A stretch of 64,000 nt of DNA, from assembly GCA_014898415.1 (NCBI GenBank), contig RCTD01000030.1:310001-374000 (forward strand), written 5' to 3'. Shown here piece by piece: positions 35,892-47,810 of the stretch (position 1 is the stretch's first letter; each line of letters begins with the position of its first letter). The translations under genes and the position numbers were made by a program. This DNA is from Stromatinia cepivora. Lineage: Eukaryota; Ascomycota; Leotiomycetes; Helotiales; Sclerotiniaceae. The notes below the pieces were generated by a model. The model made no database searches, was not told the origin of the DNA, and saw nothing but the letters and a program-made list of their open reading frames with translations.

Positions 35892-38355
35892 ATGTATACC
35901 CATCATTTGACTGTTGGGATAGAGCTTTAGATTATTATTAAAGGATGAGGAGGGAGCGAGATAGGGGAGGCGAAGAAACTCTCACCATATAATAGTAATA
36001 CCATTTAAATTGATAATTATTATCTCCGTATCTTCAAAACTCACCTCGCCTATAAAGATTCGTCTCAATAATTTGCATATCCCGTATCCCGCCAAATGCT
36101 CCTTTTTTCAGAATTCGTAATCAACTATTCAATCAATTTTACGCCCCCTTTCTTTCCATCTTCCAAGAAGCCAGTAATGCGTATATCTGCTCCCTTTCAT
36201 CCCCTCTGACTTTCAAATTCCAATTCTAAAGCGATAAACACTATGCGTGATATATACCAAGATCTTTCAAATTTTCAATACTGTTGATTCAAATCTCCTT
36301 GATACGTATACAATATCCACATACATACTCCGTAAGCTGACTAAAATACTCGAGCAGTGTAACAGTTTTACATGGCCAGATCTGAGGCTAGTTATCCCTT
36401 ATTACGATCCACAATAGCGCACCAGCACACTAGTTGCAGATAGCTTACCCGCAGACCGAAACCTCGGTACCGGTGCGTAGGACTGGAATTTTAATTAATG
36501 TATCTATCTAGTAATCACTATTTTTATGCAGGCGGACGTCATGCCGAGAATGGGTGGGAGGGAGTTGGATGGGAAGTATATATTTTTTTTCTTGGTTTTG
36601 ACGATGTTTTTCTTTTATGTAAGGAGTAACGGGTTATTTGGGAAATAATTTATGGTGTATCCATTAATTCCTTGTGTATTGAGATTTATGCTGTATATGT
36701 TAAGCTTGGGATTTATGTAAAGTTATTTCATTCACAGGTAAGACTACATCTCTCTCGATCAAACCATTTCGGCCACTATCAATATAAACACTCCCCAATC
36801 ACATAACCGTCCTAGGTGCGGTGTTCTACGTTATCACATCGCCTGTACATATACCCAGGCTGCCGTGGCTAGAACATAGCTTCAACGGATCAAAACACGA
36901 AACCATCACCCGAACCGGGGATGGGAAAGACCCAGAGGAGCAGAAGATCAATTGAAAGAGTGTGTAAGCAAAGAAGGAAAATGTTACTAGACTCAGAAGG
37001 AACTTCCCAAAGCAGGAAAAGAACGAATTTCCCGCTCCAATATCGAGAATTCTGCTGGAAAAGCCGCTTCAGCACGAAATGACGTGAATTTCCAGACTCA
37101 TTGATCTCGATAGAGGAGATCCCTCAATAAGGAATGGTTTGAAAACAACCAAACTTGGGGACTCATAGAAAGCGTTCAAGGAAGGTAATAAGAAGGACAA
37201 GATGAATAACGAATATCAAATCTTGACGAGAAAAATTACATGAGGCGATTGCATCGAAACTTGATACGGTAAACTTGATACGGTAATTCTCGAGTAAACA
37301 TATTTATTCGACGGATTTAGGAGGCGCGGTACATAGGGTGGGAATAGATGGGAAGGATGGGAAGGATAAGAAGAGGGTTTAATTCATGATGAGAAGTATT
37401 CATTTAACCTACGGGGATTGGATTGACGCATACTTAAATGGGAATTCGGCATCTTGGAAGGAGATTTTATTAGAGTGATGGGGGATATATTCCGTGTATA
37501 TATTGTGAGAAAGTTGGGATATCAAGGCCTAACACGTAGCTAGTTCGTAGTCATATGGTCACATGACTCTTCGTAGTTAGATATAAGAGAGGGCTCTGCT
37601 CCCCTCTCCTTGAAATAAATCAATCGTTTTCCACTAGTCTTTTTGTACCCCTTTTGTGCACAACCCAAACCATTGTCTAAACCTACTAGTTTTACCATTT
37701 GAAGCCTCTACAATGTAATCTGATCAGTTCCAATTCCCATTTCCCCTCGCAGCGTGCTATCGGGACGCACGTATCTCGACCTACCTCTTTCACAATATTT
37801 GGAAATAAAATTGGGAAAGAGGCACTGCTTCTGTAGATCTTGCCAAAAAGGAGTCTTACTATTTCGGCAATTTATCCATCATTAGCAACTCAATTAATAA
37901 AATCAATTTGGAAGGATATCGCTCGATTTTAGGAGTTTATTTGCATAAATTTTGAGGAATGTTGAATAGTGGCATGATTCTCTTCTGGTAATTTATGCAG
38001 GAAGATTTATGTTGCAGGCTGATATCCAACTGCATGTTCTTCTGACCACCACCACCTTGGGTAGCAAGAAAATGCTCCTGGGCCCTTCCTTGATCCATCA
38101 CATGTGGTGTACTCTCAGAGGTAATCAGATGATTTTAAAGAGTGAATTTGAATCATCATGCTACCATTGGAAATAATTTCATCCAAAAGACATGCCTAAT
38201 AACCGTATCCACCAGATAATTTACATATCAAACCCTTCATACCAGCTCCGATAATTCCTCCAAGTTAGCTGTCCAGTGGTCCCAAAGCGTAATGACCGTC
38301 GATCTGAATAGTGACAAAGAAAAAGAAAGGAATCCAGCCCGACCTAACCAAACCA
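35892..38355. other. Intergenic, one LTR-like patch
   Basis: About 2.4 kb between the b5-reductase and the rhamnosidase 3' end. No coding gene is supported. It contains a short direct repeat 'cttgatacggtaa' (~37259-37285) and the LTR-like patch described separately. Confidence 0.55.
37500..37680 (+). mobile_element. Possible solo-LTR-like remnant
   Basis: A compact promoter-plus-polyA arrangement: TATA-like 'gatataag', a perfect 7-bp inverted repeat GAGAGGG/CCCTCTC (37587-37593 and 37602-37608, 8-nt loop), then 'tgaaataaatc'. This is the typical R/U5 look of fungal Ty1/copia LTRs. A TG..CA end pair is possible (TGTGAGAAAG near 37505 to TGCACA near 37660), but no target-site duplication was found. 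Confidence 0.35.
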
Positions 38356-40725
38356 CTAAACCTTAACCGTAACAGTATGAGTAGTACCACCCTGCAAAAC
38401 CAAACTAACATACCCGTCACTACTATCCAACTTCGCATCATAAGCCACAGGTCCATCATCCCACGCCGTTTTCCCATCGACAGAAATCTTAAGCGCAGAA
38501 TCACGTTTCGCGGTAGCGCCAAACCCAACAGGTAAACTAACCGTTCCAGTCGTGTCTAGAGGAGCAGCCACACTCAACACAAACCAACCGCTCGAATTAA
38601 TACTCCAATCCACCGTAATGGGACCATGAGGAGTAGGAACTTGACCCTTAGCCCAAGAAAGATCACCCGGATAAGGTTTCACGCTCCAGGTGGAAAATCC
38701 AGGTCCGGTAGGTACAACGCCCAGAACATAATTACTCATTTCGGGTACGATACCAGTACTCCATCCATGAGCCATACTTGTAAAACCTCCTTGATATGCA
38801 CTTCCATTTGCTCCAATACCTTCCCACATGGTAATTTTCGGATCGTTGTTTGCCATCCAGCCATACAATCTTCTGATTTCGTCGAATGCGCTGGACACAA
38901 GGTTTGTCTTGAATCGAGCGGATATTTCAAAAAATGAAATAAATGCATAAACTCGTTGAGAGAAACCCCCAGACAGAATATCATTGTCATAAAATGAGTT
39001 ACCGTAGAAGCGTCGATTGGCGCTGTTGAGGTAGTTGAGAATCGAGGTGGAGCGGGATGTATTCGTAACTCCTGCGAGGATAGATATAGAGTTTCCATCT
39101 TGGGCATGAGTATTGCATAATCCGCTGCCGCAGCCTCCGTCAAAAAACGCACCTACTGAGTTATCGAAATTGTGTGAATTTAGTGCATCGGACACAACTT
39201 TAGCGCGAGCGAGCCAGCGAGCGGCATCGGAGGATTGTCCTTGAGATTTGGCGATGACGGCAGCGTTCTCGAGGGCAAGAACATAAAGGGCACTGTAATA
39301 CGTGACTGGGCCGACACGAGGAAGGAATCCATAGTCACCATAATCTCCGGAGATACCGACTCCTTTCCAGATGAGATTGGTGCCAGCGTCTGTGACTGAA
39401 GGGTAGAATACGTCTAGGCATTTAACAAGATTGGAGTAGTATTTTCGAATATAATCGTTGTCGCCAGTATACATCAATAGATCGTAACTAGAAACGATCC
39501 ACCACAATGGATAGTCGAGAAGATGAAGTTCATAGCCCGCACTATTTGATGGTTAGTTAAAGTTTATAAATAGATGTTTGATGGAGATTTACATAGACGC
39601 GGGAGGAATCCATCCATCAGCACGTTGATGATCGGCCAAGTCAGAAAGAACATTACGAGAAGCTTCGGGTTTATTATGTGACAAGAATAATGTCTTTCCT
39701 GCCACTGCGATATCACCAACATATGGATCTCTATCTCGTTTTGCGCCATCCATGAGAACTAACTTACCGTCGAGCGTCGGGCTAAATGCATTTCGAGGCT
39801 CGGTGGTATTGAGAGTGAAAACGTCGGTTGCTATGTCATTAGTGTATACACCATCATACCACCATTGATTGAAATCCTCATCGGAGCTTTCAAACCAACC
39901 CGTGAAAGTATCTGGTGTACCACGGATACCGGAAAATTTCAAGCTCAAGTAATCGATAGCTACTGTTCCGTATGGTACAGTATATGGTGCATCTTTAGGC
40001 AATGCGTCGAGATAGATTCTGACATATCGAAAGCCGTGAATGCCATCTGCACATACTTGCGTACCATATTGACATCCATGTTCATCGGTCCAAGTGTAAC
40101 TCTGGCTAGCGACAGCAATCTGAATAATTATCAGTCGGAAAAGAGTCATCAGTACACAGAAGCACAGGGGCCATCGTACCTGATCAGATCCGGGAGTGAT
40201 TGTATCGCCCTAGATTGTATTTAATATAAGCTACATCTTTCAAAAATCCGAGAATGTACTTACGTGGTTAGACCTTGAAAAGTCACTAACGCCAGATATG
40301 TATTCCAATCTTTCGGAAAAAGCTAGCCGGATGCCAGGAGGAGTTTTGGAAGCACCGGCAAAGTTAATGCTCAAGTATCCTGCCATGTTTTGTCCGAAGT
40401 CAACAGTGATCGAAGGGATATTACTTGATCCATTAGCTCTAGTCAAAGTCGTGACTTGACCGCCTGGTTGAAGGAGAGCATTAGGATTGGTGACTTCTCC
40501 GGACATATTGGCAATGCCTTGAGGTGAGATTATACTGGACGAAGGAGCTCTGACATACTTGTGCCAGTTTGGAATAGCACTAGCATATTGTCTTGAGGAA
40601 TGTTGGTTTTGGATTTGGTGTGTGGAAGATCGTGGCAAAGAGTCCACCAAAGTTGTAAAGATGAAGATACAGAGAAACAAAGGAGTTAAATGCAACTCCC
40701 CGAAGAGAGAAGAATGGGGGAACAT
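38356..40725 (-). CDS. Secreted GH78-like alpha-L-rhamnosidase
   Basis: Four exons: 40725..40264, 40209..40180 (a 30-nt microexon), 40119..39593 and 39541..38356, giving 734 residues. All introns are GT-AG (51-60 nt). A hydrophobic N-terminus ('LTPLFLCIFIFTTLVDSLP') is a good signal peptide. A beta-sandwich part with 'VDFGQNMAGYLSINF' is followed by an (alpha/alpha)6 barrel. Its active-site region reads 'LVLMDGAKRDRDPYVGDIAV' and 'DGWIPPAS', and the later acidic site is 'ITMWEGIG'. The C-terminal beta domain has 'TPHGPITVDWSI'. GH78 enzymes release L-rhamnose from pectin (rhamnogalacturonan) and plant glycosides, fitting a plant-associated fungus. The microexon encodes 'GDTITPGSDQ', part of a surface loop. 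Confidence 0.9.
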
Positions 40726-43700
40726 TGTGCAAGTGAAATGAATAGAGTTGGGATTGCAGTATCCACTTAAAAAAAATCTGTGGAATGGCTTCTAAGCTCA
40801 TACCTTTATATGGGGAACACGACTTCCTTGTAGACCTAGTCATATCCTTTTCTTGAAATGGTTCATGACACTCAATGACCCGAGATACCGAACTTTAAAT
40901 GTTTAAAATTAATCTTGGCTTGTAGGTTTCTCCGCAGCATGGCGTCTGGGGTAAGTGGCTTAAAGGAGTGAATAGGGGGGCACCAACTTGAACCCCTGTA
41001 GATATTTTGGCGACAAAACCCCATGATCAGCAACCACAACCTTAAGCATCACGGAGATTAATGCCAAAGTTAATATCAACGTCAAATATATCAGAAGGAA
41101 TGATCATTGCCGACGATTTGAAAGGGGCCACCGGATCGGATCATTTTCGAGACAAAATTATGTCCGAAAGATCGCGTCTAAGTCTTTTCACGTAATGTCA
41201 TGATGAAATGTGTGTGAGGTGCTTCGCGTACCTGATAAATTCGCAAAGGTCCCGAAACCAGCTGCCACTAATGCCTGTTTCTCAAATTCATCACATACAG
41301 CAGGAAAATTGTTAATGACTTTTCCCAATAGTTATCTCTAATAATGCAACCGAATTGGAGATGTGTATGGTGCGGAGTTCCGGGTTATGCTCTCGCGAGT
41401 GTAGTGAATCTTCTTTTTTGAGTCAGTATCTGCAATGTAACACAGGGATAAGTGCCGGCTAAAGAACTTAAGAAGGGTACGTACCGAGGTCAGTCGCTAA
41501 ATACACAGTGTGTGAGTAATCATCGGAATGATTAAATCATATGAGATGATATGCAGCATTTGAGCTATTTTTGCAATATATTGATTTGGAGTAATCACCC
41601 CCTTAATCTTTGCCATTACAACTTGCAGTTAATGTTGGTTCTTGGATGGAAGAATTAAGTTTGTCTAGATACTGTGCCTTGGATATGAATTTCACCCGAG
41701 AAGTGGCCCAAGTACAAAATAGCAAAAGCGAAAGTATCTTGCATGAAGCCAGAACGGAATTATCAAGCAATTAATTGCACGATTGTCGAAACTCACGTCC
41801 TTTATTTCATTCTGTATCCTAACCAAAGAAGAAATTGGGCAAGAGATTCAGTGCCCAGGTCTTGAGTCTTGGGCTCTTGTTCGCGGCGATCCGTCAAGGT
41901 GGTATCGGGCATGTCTTGGAAGAATTTGATAATGAATTATCATGTGGATTTCATGTGTTGTGTGTCTGGAATTGTACTTTTAGCATTGAATCGAAATATC
42001 CCCTGCATCACCTCTCACTCAAGACTAATTCGGGAAATTACCGCTTGTCCCGGTCCATTTCATCTCACCGAGTAAATTCGTGAATCCGCCGCATGGTGCC
42101 ACATAAATGCATTCCCTCTCATTGTCTCCTCTCTTGAAAGCTAAAGTAGTTGGCATGCTGTCTCTTTCTGGTCTAGTCCGCCCAGAATTCTGATTCTTCC
42201 CCTTTTTCGTGGCTCAATCCCTATCCCGGCAAACCTCAAGACTGTATGTGTCGGATGTGGGGGAGCATAACCCTTCCCTTCGCAACCAAATGTCAGGTAA
42301 TCTCAGTCAACCGACTGACTACAAGTTCCAGACTACCCTTTTTGTACCCCTCATTTAAATCTACTCGCATTCTCACAAGTTTTCCAAGATCCGGAATAGT
42401 CCCAAAGCTCTGCCTCTTGAAGTATTGGAGACCATTTAGTGAGGCCATGTTGACCGAGTTGTAACTTTTCCCAATTTTTCATCTTGGATGGAAGCCGGAT
42501 CGAAACATTTTCTGTTTGCACATCGAACATAAAGATTCTGCCTTGCAGGGACTTATGCATCATTAGAGCTGCGAGTTGGAGGGATCATCCTAATACAATT
42601 TAGCCATCCCGCTTCCGAAATATTTTCCACCAACATTGCCCCGCGCTCCACGAGATGAGACAAAGCCATGCAAGTCCAGCCCAGTACCGACCTTCCCGTG
42701 CTAACCAGAGAACTCATAGAAATATCACCAATATCTGACCAATTATTATATTCGCGACAAGAAGTGCGCCATTTGAGCAATGTCCTCAAAGGAAAAGCCA
42801 ATGCGAATTTAAGTAGGGCTATATAGATGAAGCAGAACAATTTTATTTAGAAACCCCTCAATAAATAGACGAGGCTCGCAGGATAACAGGATAGGAAATG
42901 GGGCTCGGGGTTTGTAACCTGATGTATGGTAAGATCTGACAAATCTCTGTCAAGATACTGCTTCTTCCTAAATGTACAGAATATGTACTCTTTTTCCACT
43001 GGAGGAACGTACGTAATTAGTTTTGGAACAGTAGGTAACCGATATTTATCAATACTAACCAAGAATGTCCTCAGAACTATGGAGGATGGAGGGTGTCAAC
43101 CACGGTCGCCAAATCGCTTAGGCATCTCAGCCCTATAATTTCGGAATATCACTGTGTGTGGATGCAAGTCTTCTGAAGCCTGAAAACATATTGTTGGGAG
43201 CGCAAATAACAAATAAGAGTATGTGAGAACTAATTGGCACAAGTTAATGAGTTCTCAATCGTCCTTCACCACAACAGCAACCCCGTCCCCTCGTGACTAG
43301 AGCGCGTAAGGAATATGACCTAAGATATGATCAGGAGTGCGTATTAGGAGCTGAAAGACCCCGCATTTGATGCTCACATACTCATGAACCCTGACTTTGT
43401 CTCCTTCAGCTTTATCCGTAGGTGATGGAAAACAATCTCTTTCTTATCAGTGGTATAAAAGTTGAGTTAGATGGGAATAGATATCACCGCGTTGCGATTT
43501 GCGGGTAACGACGGTCCACGCAACTTTTCTCAACCATTACCGATAAATGAATGTGGGTTTGACATGGCCTACGTTCCATGAAGTCTCGAGGGCATCAAAA
43601 AAAGGAGAGTAGCATGCAAACCTTATTGAGATATTCCTTCCGTGGAACTTGACCTTTCCCGTTGATGTTATACTCAGTGACTGGCTATAGAATACTTGTT

Positions 43701-44795
43701 ACTCGGCATCAAGCAGTTTGTGGTGGCGCTGGAAGTTTGTGCATAAATTTACTCTTTTCGTCCCATCAACCTTCTATCCATCTTTTGTGTTAGCAGATAG
43801 CTTACCCCAACGCCTTTTCTGAAAATAGATGCAATAAGCAAAATTCTTCGAAATTGGAGAATATTCATCGTGATTGGAAGTGTTGCAGTTTTCCTGATGT
43901 AGAAATCTGAATCATCCAGGCTCGTGTCGTGCCGAAGTTCAAGGTGGGAAGTCATCGATGGTAATCCTCATTGGAGCCTTACTAAAGAGGAAGAATATCA
44001 ACTTCGTATATCATAGGAAGGTAATAATGCAGAGTAACTTCTGTGTTCATCGTCATTTGATGATATGGCGAGGATATTGACATCGATAGTTTAGCACTGG
44101 AGTCGTGTCACGTTTGATAAGGTTACTAAGTCTGATAAGAAATGCATGTCCCGGCCTCCGACTTTCAACCGTTTCCCAGCCTCAAATATACTTGAACTGT
44201 CCTCCTCTCCTCATTGAAAAGTCATATCAATGGAATCTACCAAAAGAGTGAGCCTGTGCCGTTATGTATCATGCAGAAGACACGCCCGATGAACTTGCAC
44301 GCGATTTATGAGGATGTTTGGCCTGTAAGCATACACAATCGGTGAAGAAGCAGACCACAAAAAGGATCATCCATCAGCCACTAAACGCAATCAAATAATA
44401 TCGTGGCCGCCAAGATGAATGATCTGGCAAATAACATACAAGTACAAAGATATCTACAACTTCTTCTCTGTAAGTAAGGATATGACAATGCTGTAATAAA
44501 AAAGCACAACGTCCACTAATCCCCAGGTTCTCTAATGAAATGGTTGCGCCACAGCCAGCCTTTTCAATTTTCAGTACAGTCTCACACTGTCAGGTCGAAG
44601 GTGATATCATCTAATGGTATATCTTATTGATCCCCTTCTCAGCTCTTAGGCCAGGAAGTAACAATTAACACATCATCAATTGAAAGTCCCCACCACTCTG
44701 GAAGAAAGGGCTGTGTTGAAGTTTTGTTGTTGCTTCAAAAATCTACGCTGTGGTGTGCAAATGAGAAGCGAGAATATATCAACGACCCCTTCATT
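40726..44795. other. 4-kb gene-poor region
   Basis: No gene can be supported. Minus-strand frames at 42351-42563, 42553-42840 and 42847-43062 follow one another and look faintly protein-like ('STGRSVLGWTCMALSHLVE', 'WSPILQEAELWDYSGSWK'). They do not join by splice sites and match no family I know; they could be a decayed gene. The rest is unpatterned AT-rich DNA. Confidence 0.5.
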
Positions 44796-45956
44796 ATGAT
44801 GTCGTTTATCCGATGTTTTTTGGGCCTCAATAAAACCTCAAAGGTTTCGAGGCCAAGGGAATTTAGAAAATCGAATCGCCCTCAAAAACAAGCACCATTC
44901 AATGATCTACCCAAGGATCAAGTTCCTTCTTATCCTATACACGGTGAAGTTCCAACAGACTTCAAAGTACAATCCTGTTTGTCTTTGGTGCAAGAAGAAA
45001 ATGAAGCAATTGGTGATGGTAATAATGACGTAGCGAATGCTTCTGCGGGTCGAGACTTGGATCTGAAAGAGAGGGAACACAAACAAGACTCTTCACCAAC
45101 TCAATCACAAACAAATGTACGACCTCAAAAATATCCTCCTCGAATTCAAAATAATATCAACGTTAATAATAATCAAATCCATCGAATACCATCAAATTAT
45201 TCAATTAGTATCTATTCTTCAGACGAAATCTATCCGACTGAGAATATGGAGAGCTTACGAAGGAGAGCTAAAACCCCTGTTTTCTTCATTGGCCAATTAG
45301 AAAGAAAAGCCATGGAACACGATCCTTCAGAACGTCTTGCCAACGAATATCAGACAGTATTACCACGACGACGTATATCTTCTTATTTGGATCTCGATTT
45401 ACCTGTCAATCCGGCCAAGAGAACTCTAAGGAAAATCAAATCTCAAGAGAGTCTTCGGGACCTTTGCAAAAGCTATGCTACATCACCATCTATAGCCTCG
45501 GATTCCGAAACTCTTGTTGGATCTGATGGAGGAAGTTCACCACGCGGCTCGATATTTAAAGAGGACGAAAAGGATGATACTTTCGGATTCAAGGATATGG
45601 CACCTCCAGCATACGAACCATCAGAGAAGACCTCAGTATTGGATCAAGATATTAGTCTCCAGATTTGCTCAGATCTTCTGACGAGCAAATTAACAACCAC
45701 ACTTCGACAAAGTCATGCGACAGAACAAGAAAATAAAGTCTCAAGCTTAGAGATCTTGCTTATGATCGAGGCCTACGAATCAATTAGAAAAGAGTTACGA
45801 TCGAATCCCCGTGATTTGCACGTGACCTCCGCTGCTGCAACAGCACTTGATCAATGGATACAGGCTCTATATACCATATACGAAGACTGCCATGGAATCA
45901 ATTATAGGAAACCGGCCTTCACGAAGATCACCGAAGCCCGTCTCAACTTTTGCTGA
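44796..45956 (+). CDS. Uncharacterised fungal protein
   Basis: Single-exon frame of 386 residues from the first ATG (44796; a second ATG is adjacent at 44799). The N-terminus is 'MMSFIRCFLGLNK'. The middle is disordered, rich in S, N, Q and basic residues, with 'SLRRRAKTPVFF', 'RRRISSYLDLDLP' and 'RKIKSQESLRDL'. There is a PPAYE-type PY motif at roughly residue 290, the kind that binds WW domains of Rsp5/Nedd4 ligases. The C-terminal ~90 residues ('ISLQICSDLLTSKL', 'SLEILLMIEAYESIRKEL', 'ALDQWIQALYTIYEDC') are predicted helical and probably the conserved part. I do not know the function. Confidence 0.75.
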   Translation: MMSFIRCFLGLNKTSKVSRPREFRKSNRPQKQAPFNDLPKDQVPSYPIHGEVPTDFKVQSCLSLVQEENEAIGDGNNDVANASAGRDLDLKEREHKQDSSPTQSQTNVRPQKYPPRIQNNINVNNNQIHRIPSNYSISIYSSDEIYPTENMESLRRRAKTPVFFIGQLERKAMEHDPSERLANEYQTVLPRRRISSYLDLDLPVNPAKRTLRKIKSQESLRDLCKSYATSPSIASDSETLVGSDGGSSPRGSIFKEDEKDDTFGFKDMAPPAYEPSEKTSVLDQDISLQICSDLLTSKLTTTLRQSHATEQENKVSSLEILLMIEAYESIRKELRSNPRDLHVTSAAATALDQWIQALYTIYEDCHGINYRKPAFTKITEARLNFC

Positions 45957-46930
45957 ATATCAAAATAAGCGTGCAAGTCTGAAAGGATTTGGTCATTCGA
46001 ATCCCTGGCCCATCGAAATTCGAACTTGACTTGACAAAAGAATACTGCTGTACTTTGTCTTCAGTTCTTGATGCAGGTGCAATTTGGATGAAAATTTATT
46101 GAGGAATCACCACGACAACACTCATTTCGAACGATGAATAATCAATAGATAACCAACCGAGCCGCGATGACTTGCAGACAATATGGAAGCAATGGGAAAG
46201 ACCGTTTGGATCATACTTGCGATACAAGAATTCTCATAGGGAGAACGTTTGTCTGAAACAGAGCTTCGAAGAAGGAAATCGGTACACTCTCGCTGAAATT
46301 GGTGGATTAACCTTTTTTATGTGATAATATGAGAAGAACCCGCTCGGGGTATTGGATTAGGAAGAACAACGGAAGCTAAAGGGGAAATTGAAGATTGAGA
46401 AGAGATCTTTATGAGGTAGGAGCTGAAATGGATATGTTACGGTGAGGAGAAATAGAGAGAACAAATCTCATTGCCTTCTCCTGCAATATCTACGTACGGA
46501 AAATGTGAATGGGTAACGTTTAATGCTTTAATGAATAATGAAATACTTAGTTCTCCTTCTTTTCATGCATTTTATTGGAATCCAGACACACCCACTCGGG
46601 ACAACTTTGCAGCCAGCAGACATTGACAAGCTTTGAGGAGTCTAGGTATATTTCAATTCACCTTCCCAAATCAGGTCATTAGGTACGTTGAAAATCTAAT
46701 AAGCTTCTTCTCATCTCAGTCCTCAGATACCTCGGCTTCGTAGTTGACTTTTCATTATATAAATACAGTACCACAATACATCTAGGTGGGCATTCACACA
46801 CAAATTCACATTCAAGTCAACACGAGTACTTTTTAGAATCTTCATTTCTCATAAATGTGTCTGGAAAACCATCAGACTAAAAGGGTATCCTACCTCGTAC
46901 CTCAAATCCCAAACCTCAAAGTAGAAAGAC
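45957..46930. other. Intergenic, nothing recognised
   Basis: AT-rich flank between the previous gene and the structured-element locus. A 17-bp word ATCTACGTACGGAAAAT near 46489-46505 also occurs near 9543-9559. No gene seen. Confidence 0.5.
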
Positions 46931-47014
46931 CACTTTTTCTTTTTCCCATTAGAGCTGACTCCACTTCAGGTTGGCGAATCCCAAGGTTTCCTGGCTCTCT
47001 CCGGGTTCTGAGTG
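46931..47014 (-). ncRNA. Candidate structured RNA element, copy A
   Basis: Shares with copies B (49866) and C (56121) the words AGAGCTGA, TCCAC and CCTGGCTCTCTC in the same order and spacing. Pairing segments are AGAGC/GCTCT (46951-46955 and 46994-46998), CCC/GGG (46945-46947 and 47003-47005) and an outer CACT/AGTG (46931 and 47011). The inner stem is weaker than in B and C. No gene lies next to it on the minus strand, unlike B and C, so it may be an orphan copy. Strand is assigned by analogy with B and C. Confidence 0.45.
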
Positions 47015-47337
47015 TTTCGGTCTTGCAATATCTTGGAATCTTTGTTCTTAAAATCCATCAACTTCTCTCTGTAGGTATTCAGTAGCAACAGGCTGTTTTT
47101 TTTTCGAATTACCATCCATCGCTAGAATCCTCCATCATCAGATACACCATCCATCATATCGAATCCTCTACCATCCCAGAAATAAACTCATTCGCACCAT
47201 TGAAGATCATTCCTCTATCATATCCTATCCACCAATCAAGTCCACCATGAACACTCCATCCCAAATCCCAAATTCAGCCTGCTGATCTCATCATCTCAGC
47301 ATCTTAAACAAGCTAAACAAAACACAACACAAATCCT

Positions 47338-47485
47338 CAACGCATCCGAGCCTAAGAAATAAAATCAGACGCACTCTGGGGGGACGTCCCCAAAATGGAA
47401 TTAGTTAAGACCAACGCATCCGAACCTAGGAAACAAAATCAGACGCACTTTGGGGGGACGTCCCCAAAATGGAATTAGTAATGGT
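47338..47485. repeat. 74-bp direct duplication with GACGTC palindrome
   Basis: Two head-to-tail copies with a 74-bp period. Each carries the perfect 12-bp palindrome GGGGACGTCCCC (47380-47391 and 47454-47465) in the shared context 'agacgcact..tgg....ccaaaatgg'. The aligned differences I see are all transitions. A diverged single copy lies at 55241-55290. Confidence 0.9.
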
Positions 47486-47810
47486 ACTTTGTTTGTACCT
47501 TTGTGTATCCCTTTTCTCTCTCATTTTCGTATTTTTTGTTTCTTTCCTGTTTTCCTAACCCAATTCTGTTCTCTTCCGGTGACGATTGGTATGTTGTGCC
47601 TGTGTTGGGCAAAAGTGTGCAGCCAAACGGCGCTCACTGATGAGAAAGCTTCCCGAATCCACAAAAAGAACAAGAGAAAATCCAGAAGACCCTGTACCGT
47701 GCTCCCATTCCACCATTCCATTCATTCCAGTATTCCATCTCCCTAAAATCCTTCCACATCTCCACCAACAGCTACAATTTCATTCTCCTGTCGTGCTCAT
47801 GCCCCCGTGC

